Below are positions 1 through 9,512 of a DNA stretch of 64,000 bases, in pieces. A program made the translations under genes and the position numbers. Under the pieces are notes generated by a model. That model did not search any database and was not told the origin of the DNA. It worked only from the letters and a program-made list of their open reading frames with translations. The first letter of the stretch is position 1. Every line of letters begins with the position of its first letter. This stretch comes from Micromonospora coriariae (GTDB lineage Bacteria; Actinomycetota; Actinomycetes; Mycobacteriales; Micromonosporaceae). The DNA lies in contig NZ_LT607412.1 in NCBI RefSeq assembly GCF_900091455.1, positions 5,828,001-5,892,000 on the forward strand. The letters run 5' to 3'.

Positions 1-711
1 CAGCGCCCGACCCTGGCCAAGGTGACAAGCGCCTTCGGTCAGCCGGCCCGCCCGCAGGCACAGACCGGGCCGGCCCTGGCCGGCGCAGTGCAGCGGGCCA
101 CCAGCGCCCGGCACGTGCACATCGTGCTGGTCGCCGGCAGCTCCGCCGAACTTGCCGGCAGCCGTCCCGGCGCCGAGGAGCGCTACGGCGCGGTCTCCCG
201 GGACTGGCGGCCGTACCGGCCCGAGCTGGAGGTGCCGATCGGCAGCTGGGCCGGGGCCATCGCCACCACCAAGAGCTACGGCTGGACGGTGGAGGACGCG
301 GAGGACCTGGCCGCGGTCCGGGAATGGGCTCGCGCCCACAACCAGATAGTCGTGCTGGTGGTCGACGTCTGGTCGGCCGACCTGCCGCGCTACCAGCTCA
401 CCCTGATCCGCTACGACCGCGACGTGGGCTCGCCCCGGGCGCCGGTGCTCGTGCCCTGGACGGCCGCCGACGACGCCGCGTCCGGTGGCAACCGCAAGAT
501 GTGGGACACGCTGGCCCGGGTGCTCCCGCATCACGTGCTGCACAACACCCGCGACCTGTGGCGCACCGAGATCGCGACCTCCGCCCGCTTCCAGGAGGAG
601 CTGGAGGACGTGCTGGTGGTCGAACAGGGCCGGATCTACCGCACGGGCACGGTCTACCAGGAGCCACCCACTGACGGCTCCGGCCAACGTCCGATCCTCG
701 AAGGTCCCTAG
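1..711 (+). CDS. fxsC: TIR-like protein FxsC of the FxSxx-COOH system (5' end outside window)
   Basis: The reading frame is open from base 1, so this is the C-terminal part of a longer gene; the first in-window start-like codon (GTG at 22) is probably internal. The visible 236 codons include a WRPYRPE segment, an N-QIVVLVVDVWSAD strand and a VLVPW segment that I associate with the C-terminal half of FxsC, the TIR-like partner in FxSxx-COOH peptide systems. The N-terminal TIR-like domain would lie upstream. It ends 12 nt before fxsT on the same strand, so the two are probably co-transcribed. Its biochemical role is unknown. Assignment rests on family resemblance plus the neighbouring fxsT, fxsB and fxsA genes. 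Confidence 0.75.
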   Translation, partial: QRPTLAKVTSAFGQPARPQAQTGPALAGAVQRATSARHVHIVLVAGSSAELAGSRPGAEERYGAVSRDWRPYRPELEVPIGSWAGAIATTKSYGWTVEDAEDLAAVREWARAHNQIVVLVVDVWSADLPRYQLTLIRYDRDVGSPRAPVLVPWTAADDAASGGNRKMWDTLARVLPHHVLHNTRDLWRTEIATSARFQEELEDVLVVEQGRIYRTGTVYQEPPTDGSGQRPILEGP

Positions 712-723
712 GGGAGGCACGCC

Positions 724-3700
724 ATGGCGGTGAACGAGACGGCACGCGGCCAGATCGTGACCTTCTACTCGTACAAGGGCGGCACCGGCCGGACGATGGC
801 GCTGGCCAACGTGGCCTGGATCCTGGCCAGTCAGGGCCTGCAGGTGCTGGTGGTCGACTGGGATCTGGAATCCCCGGGCCTGCACCGCTACTTCCACCCG
901 TTCCTGCGGGACAAGGAGCTGCGGGCCACCCCGGGCGTGATCGAGATGATCTGGGATTACTCGATCGCCACCATGCAGCGCAACCGGGACGAGGACTCCC
1001 AGGAGCTGCTCACCGGGCACGCCAAGATCCAGCGACGGGCGGTCTCGCTGAACTGGGACTTCAGCCACGGCGGCGTCATCGACTTCGTGGCCGCCGGGCA
1101 GCAGGATTCGGCGTACTCCCGGCTGGTGAGCACGTTCGACTGGGCCAACTTCTACGAGCGGCAGGGCGGCGCGTCGTTCATCGACGCGGTCCGCGCGCAG
1201 ATGCGCGCCGAGTACGACGTGGTGCTGATCGACAGCCGTACCGGCCTCAGCGACGTGGCCGGCATCTGCACCGTGCAGCTGCCCGACCTGGTGGTCAACT
1301 GCTTCACCATGTCCACCCAGAGCATCCGCGGCGCGGCGGCCGTGGCCCGCTCCATCCGCAGCCAGCGCCCGGACGATCCGCCGCTGCTGCTGCCGGTGCC
1401 CATGCGGGTGGAGGACGCCGAGCTGCGCAAGCTGGAGACCGGCCGGGACCTGGTCCGGGCCGAGTTCGCGCCCTTCCTGGACCACCTCTCCGACTCGGCG
1501 GCGGCCCGCTACTGGAACACCATCGAGGTGCCGTACCGCGCCTTCTACGCCTACGAGGAGATCCTCGCCGCCTTCGGCGACCGGCCCGAGCAGGTCGGCA
1601 CCCTGCTCGCCGCGTACGAGCAGCTCGCCTCGGTGGTCACCGGCGGTCGGGTCACCACGTTGCATCCGATGCCCGAGGAGGACCGGCGCCGCTCGCTGAC
1701 CGAGTTCGAGCGCAGTCGGCTCACCGCCGAGCAGGCCGTGCTGGTGAGCTACGCGTCCGCCGACCGGCTCTGGGCCGAGTGGATCACCGACCAGTTGGAG
1801 GAGGCCGGGCTGCGGGTGGACCGCCGGGCGGTGGACGTCCCGCTGCGTGCCGGCGGGCGGGCCGAGTTCGACAGGGCCGTCGGTGGCGCCAGCCGGGTGC
1901 TGGCCGTGCTCACCCGGCACTACGCGGGCACCTCGCTCGCTGCCGAGGTGTGGAAGACCGCCTCCAGCCGGGACCAGCTCGGCGGCGGGGGCCTGCTGGT
2001 GCCGCTGCGGGTGGACGAGTCGCGGCCACCCGTGCCGTACAGCGACCGCAGCCCCGTGGACCTTACCGACGTCGATCCGTCCACCGCCCGGACCCGGCTG
2101 CTGGAGGCGGCCGGCGCCTCGGCGGTCGCGGTCGGCGGGCGCGCGGTCGGTCGGTTCCCCGGCCCGTTTCCGGCGGTGTCCAACGTCCGCCAGCACGGCA
2201 CCCCGTTCGTCGGCAGGGCCGCGCAGCTCGAGGCGCTGCGCGACAGGCTCACCGCCGCACCCGACTCGGCGACACAGGTGGTGCACGGCCTCGGCGGAGT
2301 CGGCAAGACCCAACTCGCCGCCGAGTACGCGCTGCGCTTCGGCCGCGACTACGACCTGGTCTGGTGGATCCCGGCGGACAGCGAGGACCGCATCCGTGGC
2401 GGCCTCGCCGACCTCGGCCAGGCGATGGGGCTGGGCACCGGCGGCGGCGCCGACGCGGTCCGCCGGGTGCTCGACGCGCTGCGCCGGGGCGGCCCGGACC
2501 GGCGCTGGCTGATCATCATGGACAACGCCAACGAACCCACCCGGGGCACGAGGGCGCTGTTGCCGCAGGGCCCGGGCCACGTGCTGCTCACCACCCGCGA
2601 CCAGAGCTGGAGCGAGTACGCCACCGCGACCGAGTTGACCGTCTTCGACCGCGCCGAGAGCGTCCAACTGCTGCGCGACCGGGTCCGGGGGCTCACCGAC
2701 GACGAGGCGACGCAGGTGGCCGAGAAACTCGGTGACCTGCCGCTCGCGGTCGAGCAGGGCGCGGCGTACCTGCGGGCCACCGCGATGCAGGTCGACAGGT
2801 ACCTCGCCTCGCTGGACACCCCGGGGCTGCTGCGGATCCTCGACGGCCGGCAGTCCGCCGGCTACTCCAAGGCGCTCGCCGCCACCTGGCTGGTCACCCT
2901 GGCACAGCTGCGTTCCGAGAAGCCGGCGGCCGCGCGGCTGCTGGAACTCTGCTCGTTCTACGCGCCGGAGCCGATCCCGGTCGCCATGCTCACCGGCGAC
3001 CGCTTCGCGAGCTTCATGGCCCCGTTCGACCCGACGCTGACCGACCCGATCCTGCAGGGCCTGGTCACCGCCGAGCTGGGCCGCTACGGGCTGGCCCAGG
3101 TGGACGCGGAGAACAACTCGGTCCGCATCCACCGGCTGGTCCAGGTGGTCATCCAGGATCAACTCGACGACGCGGACGAGGCCCGCCGGCAGGCCCAGTC
3201 GCTGCTCGCCGCGGCCAGCCCGCGAGACCCGGACAAGCCGGTCAACTGGCCGCGGTATGCCGAGCTGTGGCCGCACGTGCGTCCCAGCGGGTTGCACCTG
3301 TCCAGCATGGACGAGGCGCGTCAACTGGTCGTGGACATCGTGCGCTACCTCTACCGCCGCGGCGACTACGACACGAGCCGGGCGTTGGCTCAGGAGTCGC
3401 TGGCCGGTTGGCGGGACACCGACGACGACGACCCGACCAAGCTGCGGATGCGCTTCCACCTGGCCAACGTGCTGCGCGCGCAGAGTCACTTCGACCAGGC
3501 GTACGAGATCGACCGGGACGTGTACGACCGGCAGCGGCGGATCTTCGGCGAGGAGCATCTCTACACCCTGATGACCGCCCGCAGCCTGGGCGCCGACCTG
3601 CGTGCCCAGGGCCTGTACCACGAGGCCGAGGCGCAGGACCGGCGCACCCTGGAGTTGAGCGTGCGCACCTTCGGTGACGACAGCGGCCGGACCCTGATCG

Positions 3701-4635
3701 CGGAGAACAACCTCGCCGTGTCGCTGCGGCTGGTCGGTGACTTCCGCGGCGCCGCTCTGCTGGACCAGCACATCCATGAGCGGCGGCAGGCCCGCTTCGG
3801 CGAGGAGGACCCGTCCACCCTTGCCTCGGCCAGCAACTACGGGCGGGGGCTGCGGGACACCGGCGAGCTGTGGCGCTCGCACAGCGTGCTGCAACGCACC
3901 TACGCCGTCCAGCAGAAGGTGATCGGCGCGGACCACCCGGAGACCCTCCGGACGGCCAAGGAGCTGGCACTCACGCAGCGCCAGCTCGGCCGCTTCGCCG
4001 ACGCGCACCGGCTGATCGAACGGACCGTGGTCCGCTACCAGCGCGTCCTCGGTGGCGAGCACGCCGACACGTTGTCCGCCGAGATGGCGCTGGCCACCAC
4101 CTGGTCGGCGGTCGGCGACAACCAGACCGCGCTCCGGGTGGCCCGGCGGCTGCGGGACGGCTACAACGAGGTGCTCGGCGAGACGCACGCGATCACCCTT
4201 GCCTGCCTGAACAACCTCGGCGTGCTGCTGCGTAAGCAGGGCGGCCACGTCCAGGCCCGGGACCTCGCCCAGCGGGTCCGCGACCAGTTGCTGGCCACCC
4301 TCGGCGAGCGGCACCCGCACACCCTGCTGGCCACCCTCAACCTCGCCAACGACCTGTTCGCCCTGGGCGACCGGGACACCGCGCTGCTGCTGGACACCAC
4401 CGCGTACGTGGAGCTGACCCGGGCGCTTGGCGCCGAGCATCCGGACACCCTCTCCGCGTCGGTCAACCTGGCGTTGAGCCGGCTCGCCACCGAGAGCGAG
4501 GCGGACGCCGGGCGCGCCCTCTACGACGAGGCGTTCGGGCAGTTGGTGCAGCTCTTCGGTGGGGACAACCCGCGGGTGGTGCAGGCCCGCCAGCGGGAGC
4601 GCGCGAACGCCTACATCGAACCGGCTCTGCTCTAG
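724..4635 (+). CDS. fxsT: FxSxx-COOH system TPR/STAND protein FxsT (ParA-like + TIR + NB-ARC + TPR)
   Basis: A 1303-aa multidomain protein. Residues 18-24 (KGGTGRT) are a deviant Walker A of the MinD/ParA type, followed by VVDWD near residue 43. A TIR-like domain begins near residue 338 (VLVSYASADRLW). An NB-ARC module follows, with P-loop GLGGVGKT near 522 and Walker B WLIIMDNA near 594. From about residue 870 to the end there are many TPR repeats with the recurring G-HP-TL pattern. This order matches the FxsT proteins of FxSxx-COOH loci. The ATG at 724 is preceded by GGGGAGG. A role as sensor or regulatory scaffold for the peptide product is inference. The stop overlaps the convergent Lrp gene by 4 nt. 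Confidence 0.85.
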   Translation: MAVNETARGQIVTFYSYKGGTGRTMALANVAWILASQGLQVLVVDWDLESPGLHRYFHPFLRDKELRATPGVIEMIWDYSIATMQRNRDEDSQELLTGHAKIQRRAVSLNWDFSHGGVIDFVAAGQQDSAYSRLVSTFDWANFYERQGGASFIDAVRAQMRAEYDVVLIDSRTGLSDVAGICTVQLPDLVVNCFTMSTQSIRGAAAVARSIRSQRPDDPPLLLPVPMRVEDAELRKLETGRDLVRAEFAPFLDHLSDSAAARYWNTIEVPYRAFYAYEEILAAFGDRPEQVGTLLAAYEQLASVVTGGRVTTLHPMPEEDRRRSLTEFERSRLTAEQAVLVSYASADRLWAEWITDQLEEAGLRVDRRAVDVPLRAGGRAEFDRAVGGASRVLAVLTRHYAGTSLAAEVWKTASSRDQLGGGGLLVPLRVDESRPPVPYSDRSPVDLTDVDPSTARTRLLEAAGASAVAVGGRAVGRFPGPFPAVSNVRQHGTPFVGRAAQLEALRDRLTAAPDSATQVVHGLGGVGKTQLAAEYALRFGRDYDLVWWIPADSEDRIRGGLADLGQAMGLGTGGGADAVRRVLDALRRGGPDRRWLIIMDNANEPTRGTRALLPQGPGHVLLTTRDQSWSEYATATELTVFDRAESVQLLRDRVRGLTDDEATQVAEKLGDLPLAVEQGAAYLRATAMQVDRYLASLDTPGLLRILDGRQSAGYSKALAATWLVTLAQLRSEKPAAARLLELCSFYAPEPIPVAMLTGDRFASFMAPFDPTLTDPILQGLVTAELGRYGLAQVDAENNSVRIHRLVQVVIQDQLDDADEARRQAQSLLAAASPRDPDKPVNWPRYAELWPHVRPSGLHLSSMDEARQLVVDIVRYLYRRGDYDTSRALAQESLAGWRDTDDDDPTKLRMRFHLANVLRAQSHFDQAYEIDRDVYDRQRRIFGEEHLYTLMTARSLGADLRAQGLYHEAEAQDRRTLELSVRTFGDDSGRTLIAENNLAVSLRLVGDFRGAALLDQHIHERRQARFGEEDPSTLASASNYGRGLRDTGELWRSHSVLQRTYAVQQKVIGADHPETLRTAKELALTQRQLGRFADAHRLIERTVVRYQRVLGGEHADTLSAEMALATTWSAVGDNQTALRVARRLRDGYNEVLGETHAITLACLNNLGVLLRKQGGHVQARDLAQRVRDQLLATLGERHPHTLLATLNLANDLFALGDRDTALLLDTTAYVELTRALGAEHPDTLSASVNLALSRLATESEADAGRALYDEAFGQLVQLFGGDNPRVVQARQRERANAYIEPALL

Positions 4636-5117
4636 GGCGTTGTCCGCGCCCCCGATGGGGCCGGCTGGGTGCCCTGGTCGAGCACGCGCACCGGGCGTTC
4701 GAAGAACGTCTCGAGCACGACGATGGTCTGGGTGCCGGTGACTCCGTCGATGTCGAAGATGCCGCGCAGCACCGCCTGCAGGTCTTCGGTGGTCGCGGTG
4801 CGGATCTTCACCAGCAACGAGGCGGCGCCGGCGATGACATGCGCTTCTTGGATGCCGGGAATGGCCGCCAGGGCGGCAGAGGTGTCGCCCATCCACGTGT
4901 TGCCGTCGACCATCACGAAGGCCGACACGCCCCGGTCCACGGCGACCGGATCGACGTCGATGGTGGTACGGCGGATCACGCCGCGTTCGCGGAGCTTGCG
5001 CACCCGGTCGTGCGCCGCGCCCGCCGACAGACCCACCGCCTTCCCCAGCGCCACGTAGGACTGGGTGGCGTCGTCCTGCAGGCGCGCCAACAACGCCCGG
5101 TCGATGTCGTCTACCAC
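4632..5117 (-). CDS. Lrp/AsnC family transcriptional regulator
   Basis: A 161-aa protein with an N-terminal AsnC-type winged helix-turn-helix (DIDRALLARLQDD, then LSAGAAHDRVRKLRERGVI) and a C-terminal RAM/AsnC effector domain (HVIAGAASLLVKIRT). Length is typical of the family. The GTG at 5117 is preceded by AAGGAG at 7-nt spacing; an upstream ATG at 5141 lacks such a site. It is divergent from the SMP-30-like gene, with about 110 nt between them, and so is the likely regulator of that gene. Ligand unknown. It separates the two halves of the fxs locus, which is unusual. Confidence 0.85.
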   Translation of the reverse strand: MVDDIDRALLARLQDDATQSYVALGKAVGLSAGAAHDRVRKLRERGVIRRTTIDVDPVAVDRGVSAFVMVDGNTWMGDTSAALAAIPGIQEAHVIAGAASLLVKIRTATTEDLQAVLRGIFDIDGVTGTQTIVVLETFFERPVRVLDQGTQPAPSGARTTP

Positions 5118-5228
5118 GCAGCCACTCCTTCGAGATGTCATCCAACCGATTGGCCTGCTGACCGTATCAGATTCGGTACGCGTAGGCTTTGGCCGAACCT
5201 TATCGGTGAAAACCTGGGAGGCGTGACG

Positions 5229-6146
5229 ATGGTCGAGACTGTTCCGGCGGAGTTCCACCTGCTCGACGAGCGTTTCCGTTACCTCGACGGCGACTTCGTC
5301 CTCGAACGGCTGCACACAGGCGCACGCAAGACCGAGGGCCCGGCGTACTTCCCAGCCGGCCGGTACCTGGTGTGGAGCGACATCCCCAACGACCGGCTGC
5401 TGCGCTGGGACGAGACCACCGGCGCGGTCGGCGTCTACCGCCACGCTTCGGGCTACGCCAACGGCAACACTGTGGACCGCCAAGGGCGGCTTGTCACGTG
5501 TGAACAGGGCAACCGGCGAGTCACCCGCACCGAGCATGACGGCACCATCACCGTGCTCGCCAACCGCTACGAGGATCGGCGGCTCAACAGCCCCAACGAC
5601 GTCGTGGTACGCGCCGACGGCACGATCTGGTTCACCGATCCGAGCTACGGCATCCACTCCGACTACGAGGGCAACAAGGGCGAGAACGAGTTCGGCGGCG
5701 CATGCCACGTGTTCCGCCTCGACCCGGCCACCGGCGACCTGCGGATCGTCGTCGACGACTTCTGCCGACCCAACGGCCTGGCCTTCTCCGGTGACGAGCA
5801 GCGGCTCTACATCGTCGACACCCGGCAGGAGCCCAGCCACATCCGCGTTTTCGACGTCACCGCCGACGGATCCCTGACCGGCGGGAGGGTCTTCGCCGAA
5901 TGCGACTTCGGTCGCTTCGACGGCATCCGCGTCGACGACGCCGGGCGTGTGTGGGCCGCGTCCTGGGACGGCGTGCACTGCTTCGACCCCGACGGCACCC
6001 TCATCGGCAAGCTCCTGCTGCCCGAATCGGTCGCCAACCTCACCTTCGGCGGGCCGAAACGCAACCACCTGTTCATCACCGCCGGCGCTTCCGTGTACGC
6101 GCTACGAGTCACCTTCAACGGCGCCCAATACCCGACGGCCACATGA
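5229..6146 (+). CDS. SMP-30/gluconolactonase/LRE family protein
   Basis: A 305-aa six-bladed beta-propeller of the senescence-marker-30/gluconolactonase family, predicted to be a metal-dependent lactonase. The expected metal ligands are visible: Glu in TEGPAYF near residue 36, Asn in LNSPNDVVV, and Asp in the GLAFSGDEQRLYIVDT blade. FTDPSYGI is also typical. The ATG at 5229 is chosen because GGGAGG lies 7 nt upstream; an in-frame GTG at 5223 is too close to it. Substrate cannot be told from sequence; sugar lactones are the usual guess. It is probably controlled by the divergent Lrp gene. Its 3' end faces the HEXXH gene, with 39 nt between them. Confidence 0.85.
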   Translation: MVETVPAEFHLLDERFRYLDGDFVLERLHTGARKTEGPAYFPAGRYLVWSDIPNDRLLRWDETTGAVGVYRHASGYANGNTVDRQGRLVTCEQGNRRVTRTEHDGTITVLANRYEDRRLNSPNDVVVRADGTIWFTDPSYGIHSDYEGNKGENEFGGACHVFRLDPATGDLRIVVDDFCRPNGLAFSGDEQRLYIVDTRQEPSHIRVFDVTADGSLTGGRVFAECDFGRFDGIRVDDAGRVWAASWDGVHCFDPDGTLIGKLLLPESVANLTFGGPKRNHLFITAGASVYALRVTFNGAQYPTAT

Positions 6147-6185
6147 GGCGAGGGCAGATAGGCGTCGACCTGCGCACGGCGCGGG

Positions 6186-7832
6186 TCATGGAGAAGTCGA
6201 GGTGTCGAGGCACCACCGCGCCAACGCCAGCAGGTCGGCGTCGGGCACCGCCCGGTGGACCGCGCGAACCAGGTCCGGGCGGGTCGCCAGGGCAACGGCC
6301 GCGGCCGGATGCCCGGTTCGCCGGGCGGCGAGCGCCAGTCCCACCCACGCGTCGGTATCCCCGGGATCGCCGCTCAGCCGTCGTCGGTACCCATCCAGGG
6401 CACGCACCGGATCGCCTTCCGCGTAGGCCCGGTCCGACCGGTCCAGAGTGGACGGATCCGCGTCGCCGCGCAGCAGTCGCCCGCGTACCGCCGCCTCCGG
6501 TCCGGTTTCCACGGCGAGCGCCGGGGCGGCCGGACGCGGCGCGACCGTCGGCGCAGGGGCGCCGTCCGGGCGCGGCTGCTCGCGCCGCCAGGCCCGCACC
6601 GCGCGGTCGACCTCATCCGGGTGCGGAGTCAGGTTGGCCAGGCCCCAACGCACCGCGCCGCCGTCGGCGATGTCCCGCACCGCCGCCTCGACGCGTTCGT
6701 CGACCGGCTCGCGCCAGCCGCGCAGGCTGCCCGCCATCCCGGCCACGAAGCGCCGCCCGGCGTCGGTCAGCTCCACCGCGTCGGTGAGCTGCCGGACCGC
6801 CCGGACGGTCTGCTCCCGCCAGTACGCGAACTCGAACGCGGCGGCCACGCCCTCCGCCCGTCGGCAGCGCCACACCTCGGCCACCCCCAGGTGCGCGTAC
6901 GCGCCCTGGACCAGGGCGCCGACCGGGCGGGGGTCGAGCCGCCACGGCGCCCGGTAGCGGGCCGGCCCGCCGGGGCCGTGCAGCGGCACCAGGTCCAGCA
7001 GCGCACCGAGTTTGGTGTGTTGCAGCTCGTGCACCAGCAGCAGGGCGAGGGTCTTCGGGTCGGCCGGCACGGACAGGGCGATGGCGCCCAGCGCGTCCCG
7101 ACTGGTCGCGCTCACCGCGTGCCCGGACGGCGGCGGCCGCAGCGGGACCAGCGAGCGCAGCAGCTCGGCCAGCCCGTCGGCGTGCGCCGGCAGGTGGACG
7201 CGCAGCCACCGCCACGCCTGCGCGGTCAGCCGGCTCAGGTCGGCAGCGTCGGCGTCGGCGAGTCGGGGCGCGGGCGGGTGGTGGTAGCGGCGCCGCCACG
7301 GGTCCTGATCGTCGATGGTCACCTCGACGCCGGCGGCCGGGGCGATCCGCCGCGCTGGCAGCCAGCGGGCCGGCCCGTCCCGGGCGATGATCCGCACGGT
7401 GCCGTGTCCGGCGCTCACCACCGTCGGGCCGGGGGTGAGATCCGCCGCGCCGCCGAGGGTGGGCAGCAGCAGCGTGCCATCCGGGCAGGGCAGTGTCAGT
7501 TCGAAGGCGAGACCCGCCCGGCTCGCCGCGGCTGCGGCGAGCGCGGCCAGGTAGCCGGCGTCGGCCGGCCGATCGATGGCCGCGCGCGCCCAGCCGGTGA
7601 GCGGCGGGTGCGCCAGCACAGCGGCGACCGCCGCCGGGTCGGCCCGCTCGGCCCGGGTGAGCAGCTCCAGGCCGCGCCGGACCAGCGGGTCGTCGCCGTA
7701 CGCGCGGGCGGCGGCGACCGTCAGCAGCCGGCGCCGGCCCAACTGCCCGCCGCGCAGCACGTCGAGGGCGGTGGGGTCACCGTGCCCGCCGGCCAGCCCG
7801 GCGAACTGCGCTCCGGACAGCGGCCCCGACAC
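6186..7832 (-). CDS. HEXXH motif-containing protein of the FxSxx-COOH locus
   Basis: A 548-aa protein with a zinc-protease-type HELQH motif near residue 268, in the helix LLLVHELQHTKLG. It matches the HEXXH motif-containing putative peptide modification proteins that accompany radical SAM RiPP maturases, including FxSxx systems. No signal peptide. The GTG at 7832 lies only 3 nt after the fxsB stop, indicating translational coupling in an fxsA-fxsB-HEXXH operon. The C-terminal 200 residues are Ala/Arg-rich with a TPR-like stretch (ALDGYRRRLSGDPGDTDAW). Whether it cleaves the leader, modifies the peptide or is regulatory is not known. Confidence 0.8.
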   Translation of the reverse strand: MSGPLSGAQFAGLAGGHGDPTALDVLRGGQLGRRRLLTVAAARAYGDDPLVRRGLELLTRAERADPAAVAAVLAHPPLTGWARAAIDRPADAGYLAALAAAAASRAGLAFELTLPCPDGTLLLPTLGGAADLTPGPTVVSAGHGTVRIIARDGPARWLPARRIAPAAGVEVTIDDQDPWRRRYHHPPAPRLADADAADLSRLTAQAWRWLRVHLPAHADGLAELLRSLVPLRPPPSGHAVSATSRDALGAIALSVPADPKTLALLLVHELQHTKLGALLDLVPLHGPGGPARYRAPWRLDPRPVGALVQGAYAHLGVAEVWRCRRAEGVAAAFEFAYWREQTVRAVRQLTDAVELTDAGRRFVAGMAGSLRGWREPVDERVEAAVRDIADGGAVRWGLANLTPHPDEVDRAVRAWRREQPRPDGAPAPTVAPRPAAPALAVETGPEAAVRGRLLRGDADPSTLDRSDRAYAEGDPVRALDGYRRRLSGDPGDTDAWVGLALAARRTGHPAAAVALATRPDLVRAVHRAVPDADLLALARWCLDTSTSP

Positions 7833-7835
7833 GGC

Positions 7836-9095
7836 TCACCGCCCCGCCGGCACGGCCTGACCGGGCTGACCGGGCTGGGCGGCGACGCGGCGGCGTAGCG
7901 CGTCCAGGTCGGCGGTGACCACCGACCGCACGTGCCCGATCAAGCGGAACAGGTCGGGGCAGTAGACCGACGGGTGGGCGAAGCCGGCGCCGTCGCGGAA
8001 GCGGTGCGCGTACAGGCCACCGCCGCACGCCCCGACGACCGGGCAGGCCCGGCAGGCCGCCGCGAGAGCCGCCAACCCGGTCGGACGCCCGGCCAGCGAC
8101 GGGTGGCGCAGCGCCTCGTCGAAGCTGTGCCGAAAGACGTCCAACCCGGTACGCATCGCCGACGTGGTGGTCGTCTTGAGGGTGTCGGTGCCCTCGATCG
8201 TGCCGTCGGTCTCGATCGTCATGATGTCCGGCTCGGCGGCGCCCAGCGCCTGGGTGCCGCCGCGCCCACCGAGCAGCAACGCGAGCAGCGACTCGAACAG
8301 CCGGATCCCGGTGCGCCGGGGCGTCTCCCGGTACCAGGTGTCAAAGACGGCGATCAGCCAGTCCGCGTACGGGGTGGCGGGGTCGCCGGGGCGGCGGCCG
8401 GGCGGGGGAGCGCTCCAGTTGCCGTGCGGCAGCAGCAGGTCCAGCAGGGGCGGGTCGAACTCCAGCAGGCTCCGGTAGACGCTTACCGGATCGTTGGCCA
8501 GGTCGACGGTGCAGAGCAGGCCGGCGTACCGGGCCCGGTGCTCGGGTCGGGCCAGCAGGCGCAGCGCGGCGGCCACCTCGGTGAAGCTGCCCCTGCCGTC
8601 GGCGTGCCGGCGGTGCCGGTCGTTGGCCGTCCGGCCGCCGTCCACGCTCACCCCGACGTCGATGCCGTGCGTGTGGCAGAGGGCCAGCACCGCCTCGTCC
8701 AGCAGCAGCCCGTTGGTCTGCATCACGACGTCCAGGATGGTGCCGGCGGGCATCGCGGCGCGTAGCGTACGCACCGTCCGGTCGAGCACGGCGACGCCGG
8801 CCAGCAGCGGCTCCCCGCCGTGCAGCACCACGCGGACCCGGTCGGTGCGGTGCCGGGCGACGTGCGCGGCCAGCCGGTCGGCCACCCGGGCCACGGTGGC
8901 TGACGCGATCACCCGTGGCCGCTCCCGCCAGCCCTGGTCCGCGTGCCGGTAGACGTAGCAGTAGTCACAGGCCAGGTTGCAGCGTGAGTGCACCTTCAGC
9001 ACCAGCTGGCGTACCCGGGGCGCCGTCGAGGTGTCGGGTGGTTCGGTCACGGCCGGGCGGCGTCGGGCGGCCGACGGCGAGGCGTCGGCCGACAC
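7836..9095 (-). CDS. fxsB: FxsB family radical SAM/SPASM cyclophane-forming maturase
   Basis: A 419-aa radical SAM enzyme. Cys39, Cys43 and Cys46 form the CxxxCxxC site for the [4Fe-4S] cluster that cleaves S-adenosylmethionine; HGGEPLL is the conserved GGE motif. The C-terminus holds a SPASM-like Cys set (ACRACPVVGACGGG and VYCPDLF). FxsB-family enzymes are described as cross-linking a Phe ring to a neighbouring residue in the C-terminal FxSxx motif of FxsA; here that substrate is the gene immediately upstream. The GTG start lies 2 nt past the fxsA stop, so the two are translationally coupled. Confidence 0.9.
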   Translation of the reverse strand: MSADASPSAARRRPAVTEPPDTSTAPRVRQLVLKVHSRCNLACDYCYVYRHADQGWRERPRVIASATVARVADRLAAHVARHRTDRVRVVLHGGEPLLAGVAVLDRTVRTLRAAMPAGTILDVVMQTNGLLLDEAVLALCHTHGIDVGVSVDGGRTANDRHRRHADGRGSFTEVAAALRLLARPEHRARYAGLLCTVDLANDPVSVYRSLLEFDPPLLDLLLPHGNWSAPPPGRRPGDPATPYADWLIAVFDTWYRETPRRTGIRLFESLLALLLGGRGGTQALGAAEPDIMTIETDGTIEGTDTLKTTTTSAMRTGLDVFRHSFDEALRHPSLAGRPTGLAALAAACRACPVVGACGGGLYAHRFRDGAGFAHPSVYCPDLFRLIGHVRSVVTADLDALRRRVAAQPGQPGQAVPAGR

Positions 9096-9097
9096 GG

Positions 9098-9310
9098 TCA
9101 GAAGCTCGATTCGAACGCGGACACGTCGCCGGGCCGGCCCGGCTCACCCTCGGTGACCAGCGCGGCAAGCACGTGGGCCAGCACACCGTCACCCGCGCCG
9201 GCCAGCAGATCCGCCAACGGCACGTCGCCGAGCTGCACCAGGGCGGCGCCGGCGGTGACGGGCGTGGGCGGTTGGGCGTGCTCAGCCACCGTGGGCCGCC
9301 CCACGGTCAA
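9098..9310 (-). CDS. fxsA: FxSxx-COOH precursor peptide FxsA
   Basis: A small precursor of up to 70 aa ending in SAFESSF, where FESSF matches the C-terminal FxSxx-COOH signature that names the system. The rest is a leader rich in Ala, Val and Leu, with a LGDVPLADLLAG segment typical of these leaders. In-frame starts are TTG at 9310 (preceded in frame by a stop) or GTG at 9304; neither has a strong ribosome binding site. It lies directly upstream of fxsB. The predicted product is a macrocycle in which Phe of the motif is cross-linked; the exact bond cannot be read from sequence. Confidence 0.85.
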   Translation of the reverse strand: MTVGRPTVAEHAQPPTPVTAGAALVQLGDVPLADLLAGAGDGVLAHVLAALVTEGEPGRPGDVSAFESSF

Positions 9311-9512
9311 CCACCGGCACCTGCGTCACCGCTGCGCTCACAACGCCTTTCTACACCATCGCGCCCGGCCCGTGACGACGCGACACCGCAGCCCGCACAG
9401 GCTGGCCACCGTGCCGTTACCTGGCGTACCACCGACGCCGTCGGAATGCCCCGCGACCTCGGCCGACGCGGGCGACGTTCGAATTCCTCCGGGCGGCCTG
9501 TCGATCCGGGCG

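Noticed and set aside
398..745. Antisense and off-frame open frames over fxsC and fxsT
   Set aside because: They are Arg/Pro/Ala-rich shadows created by high GC; none has a family signature or ribosome binding site.
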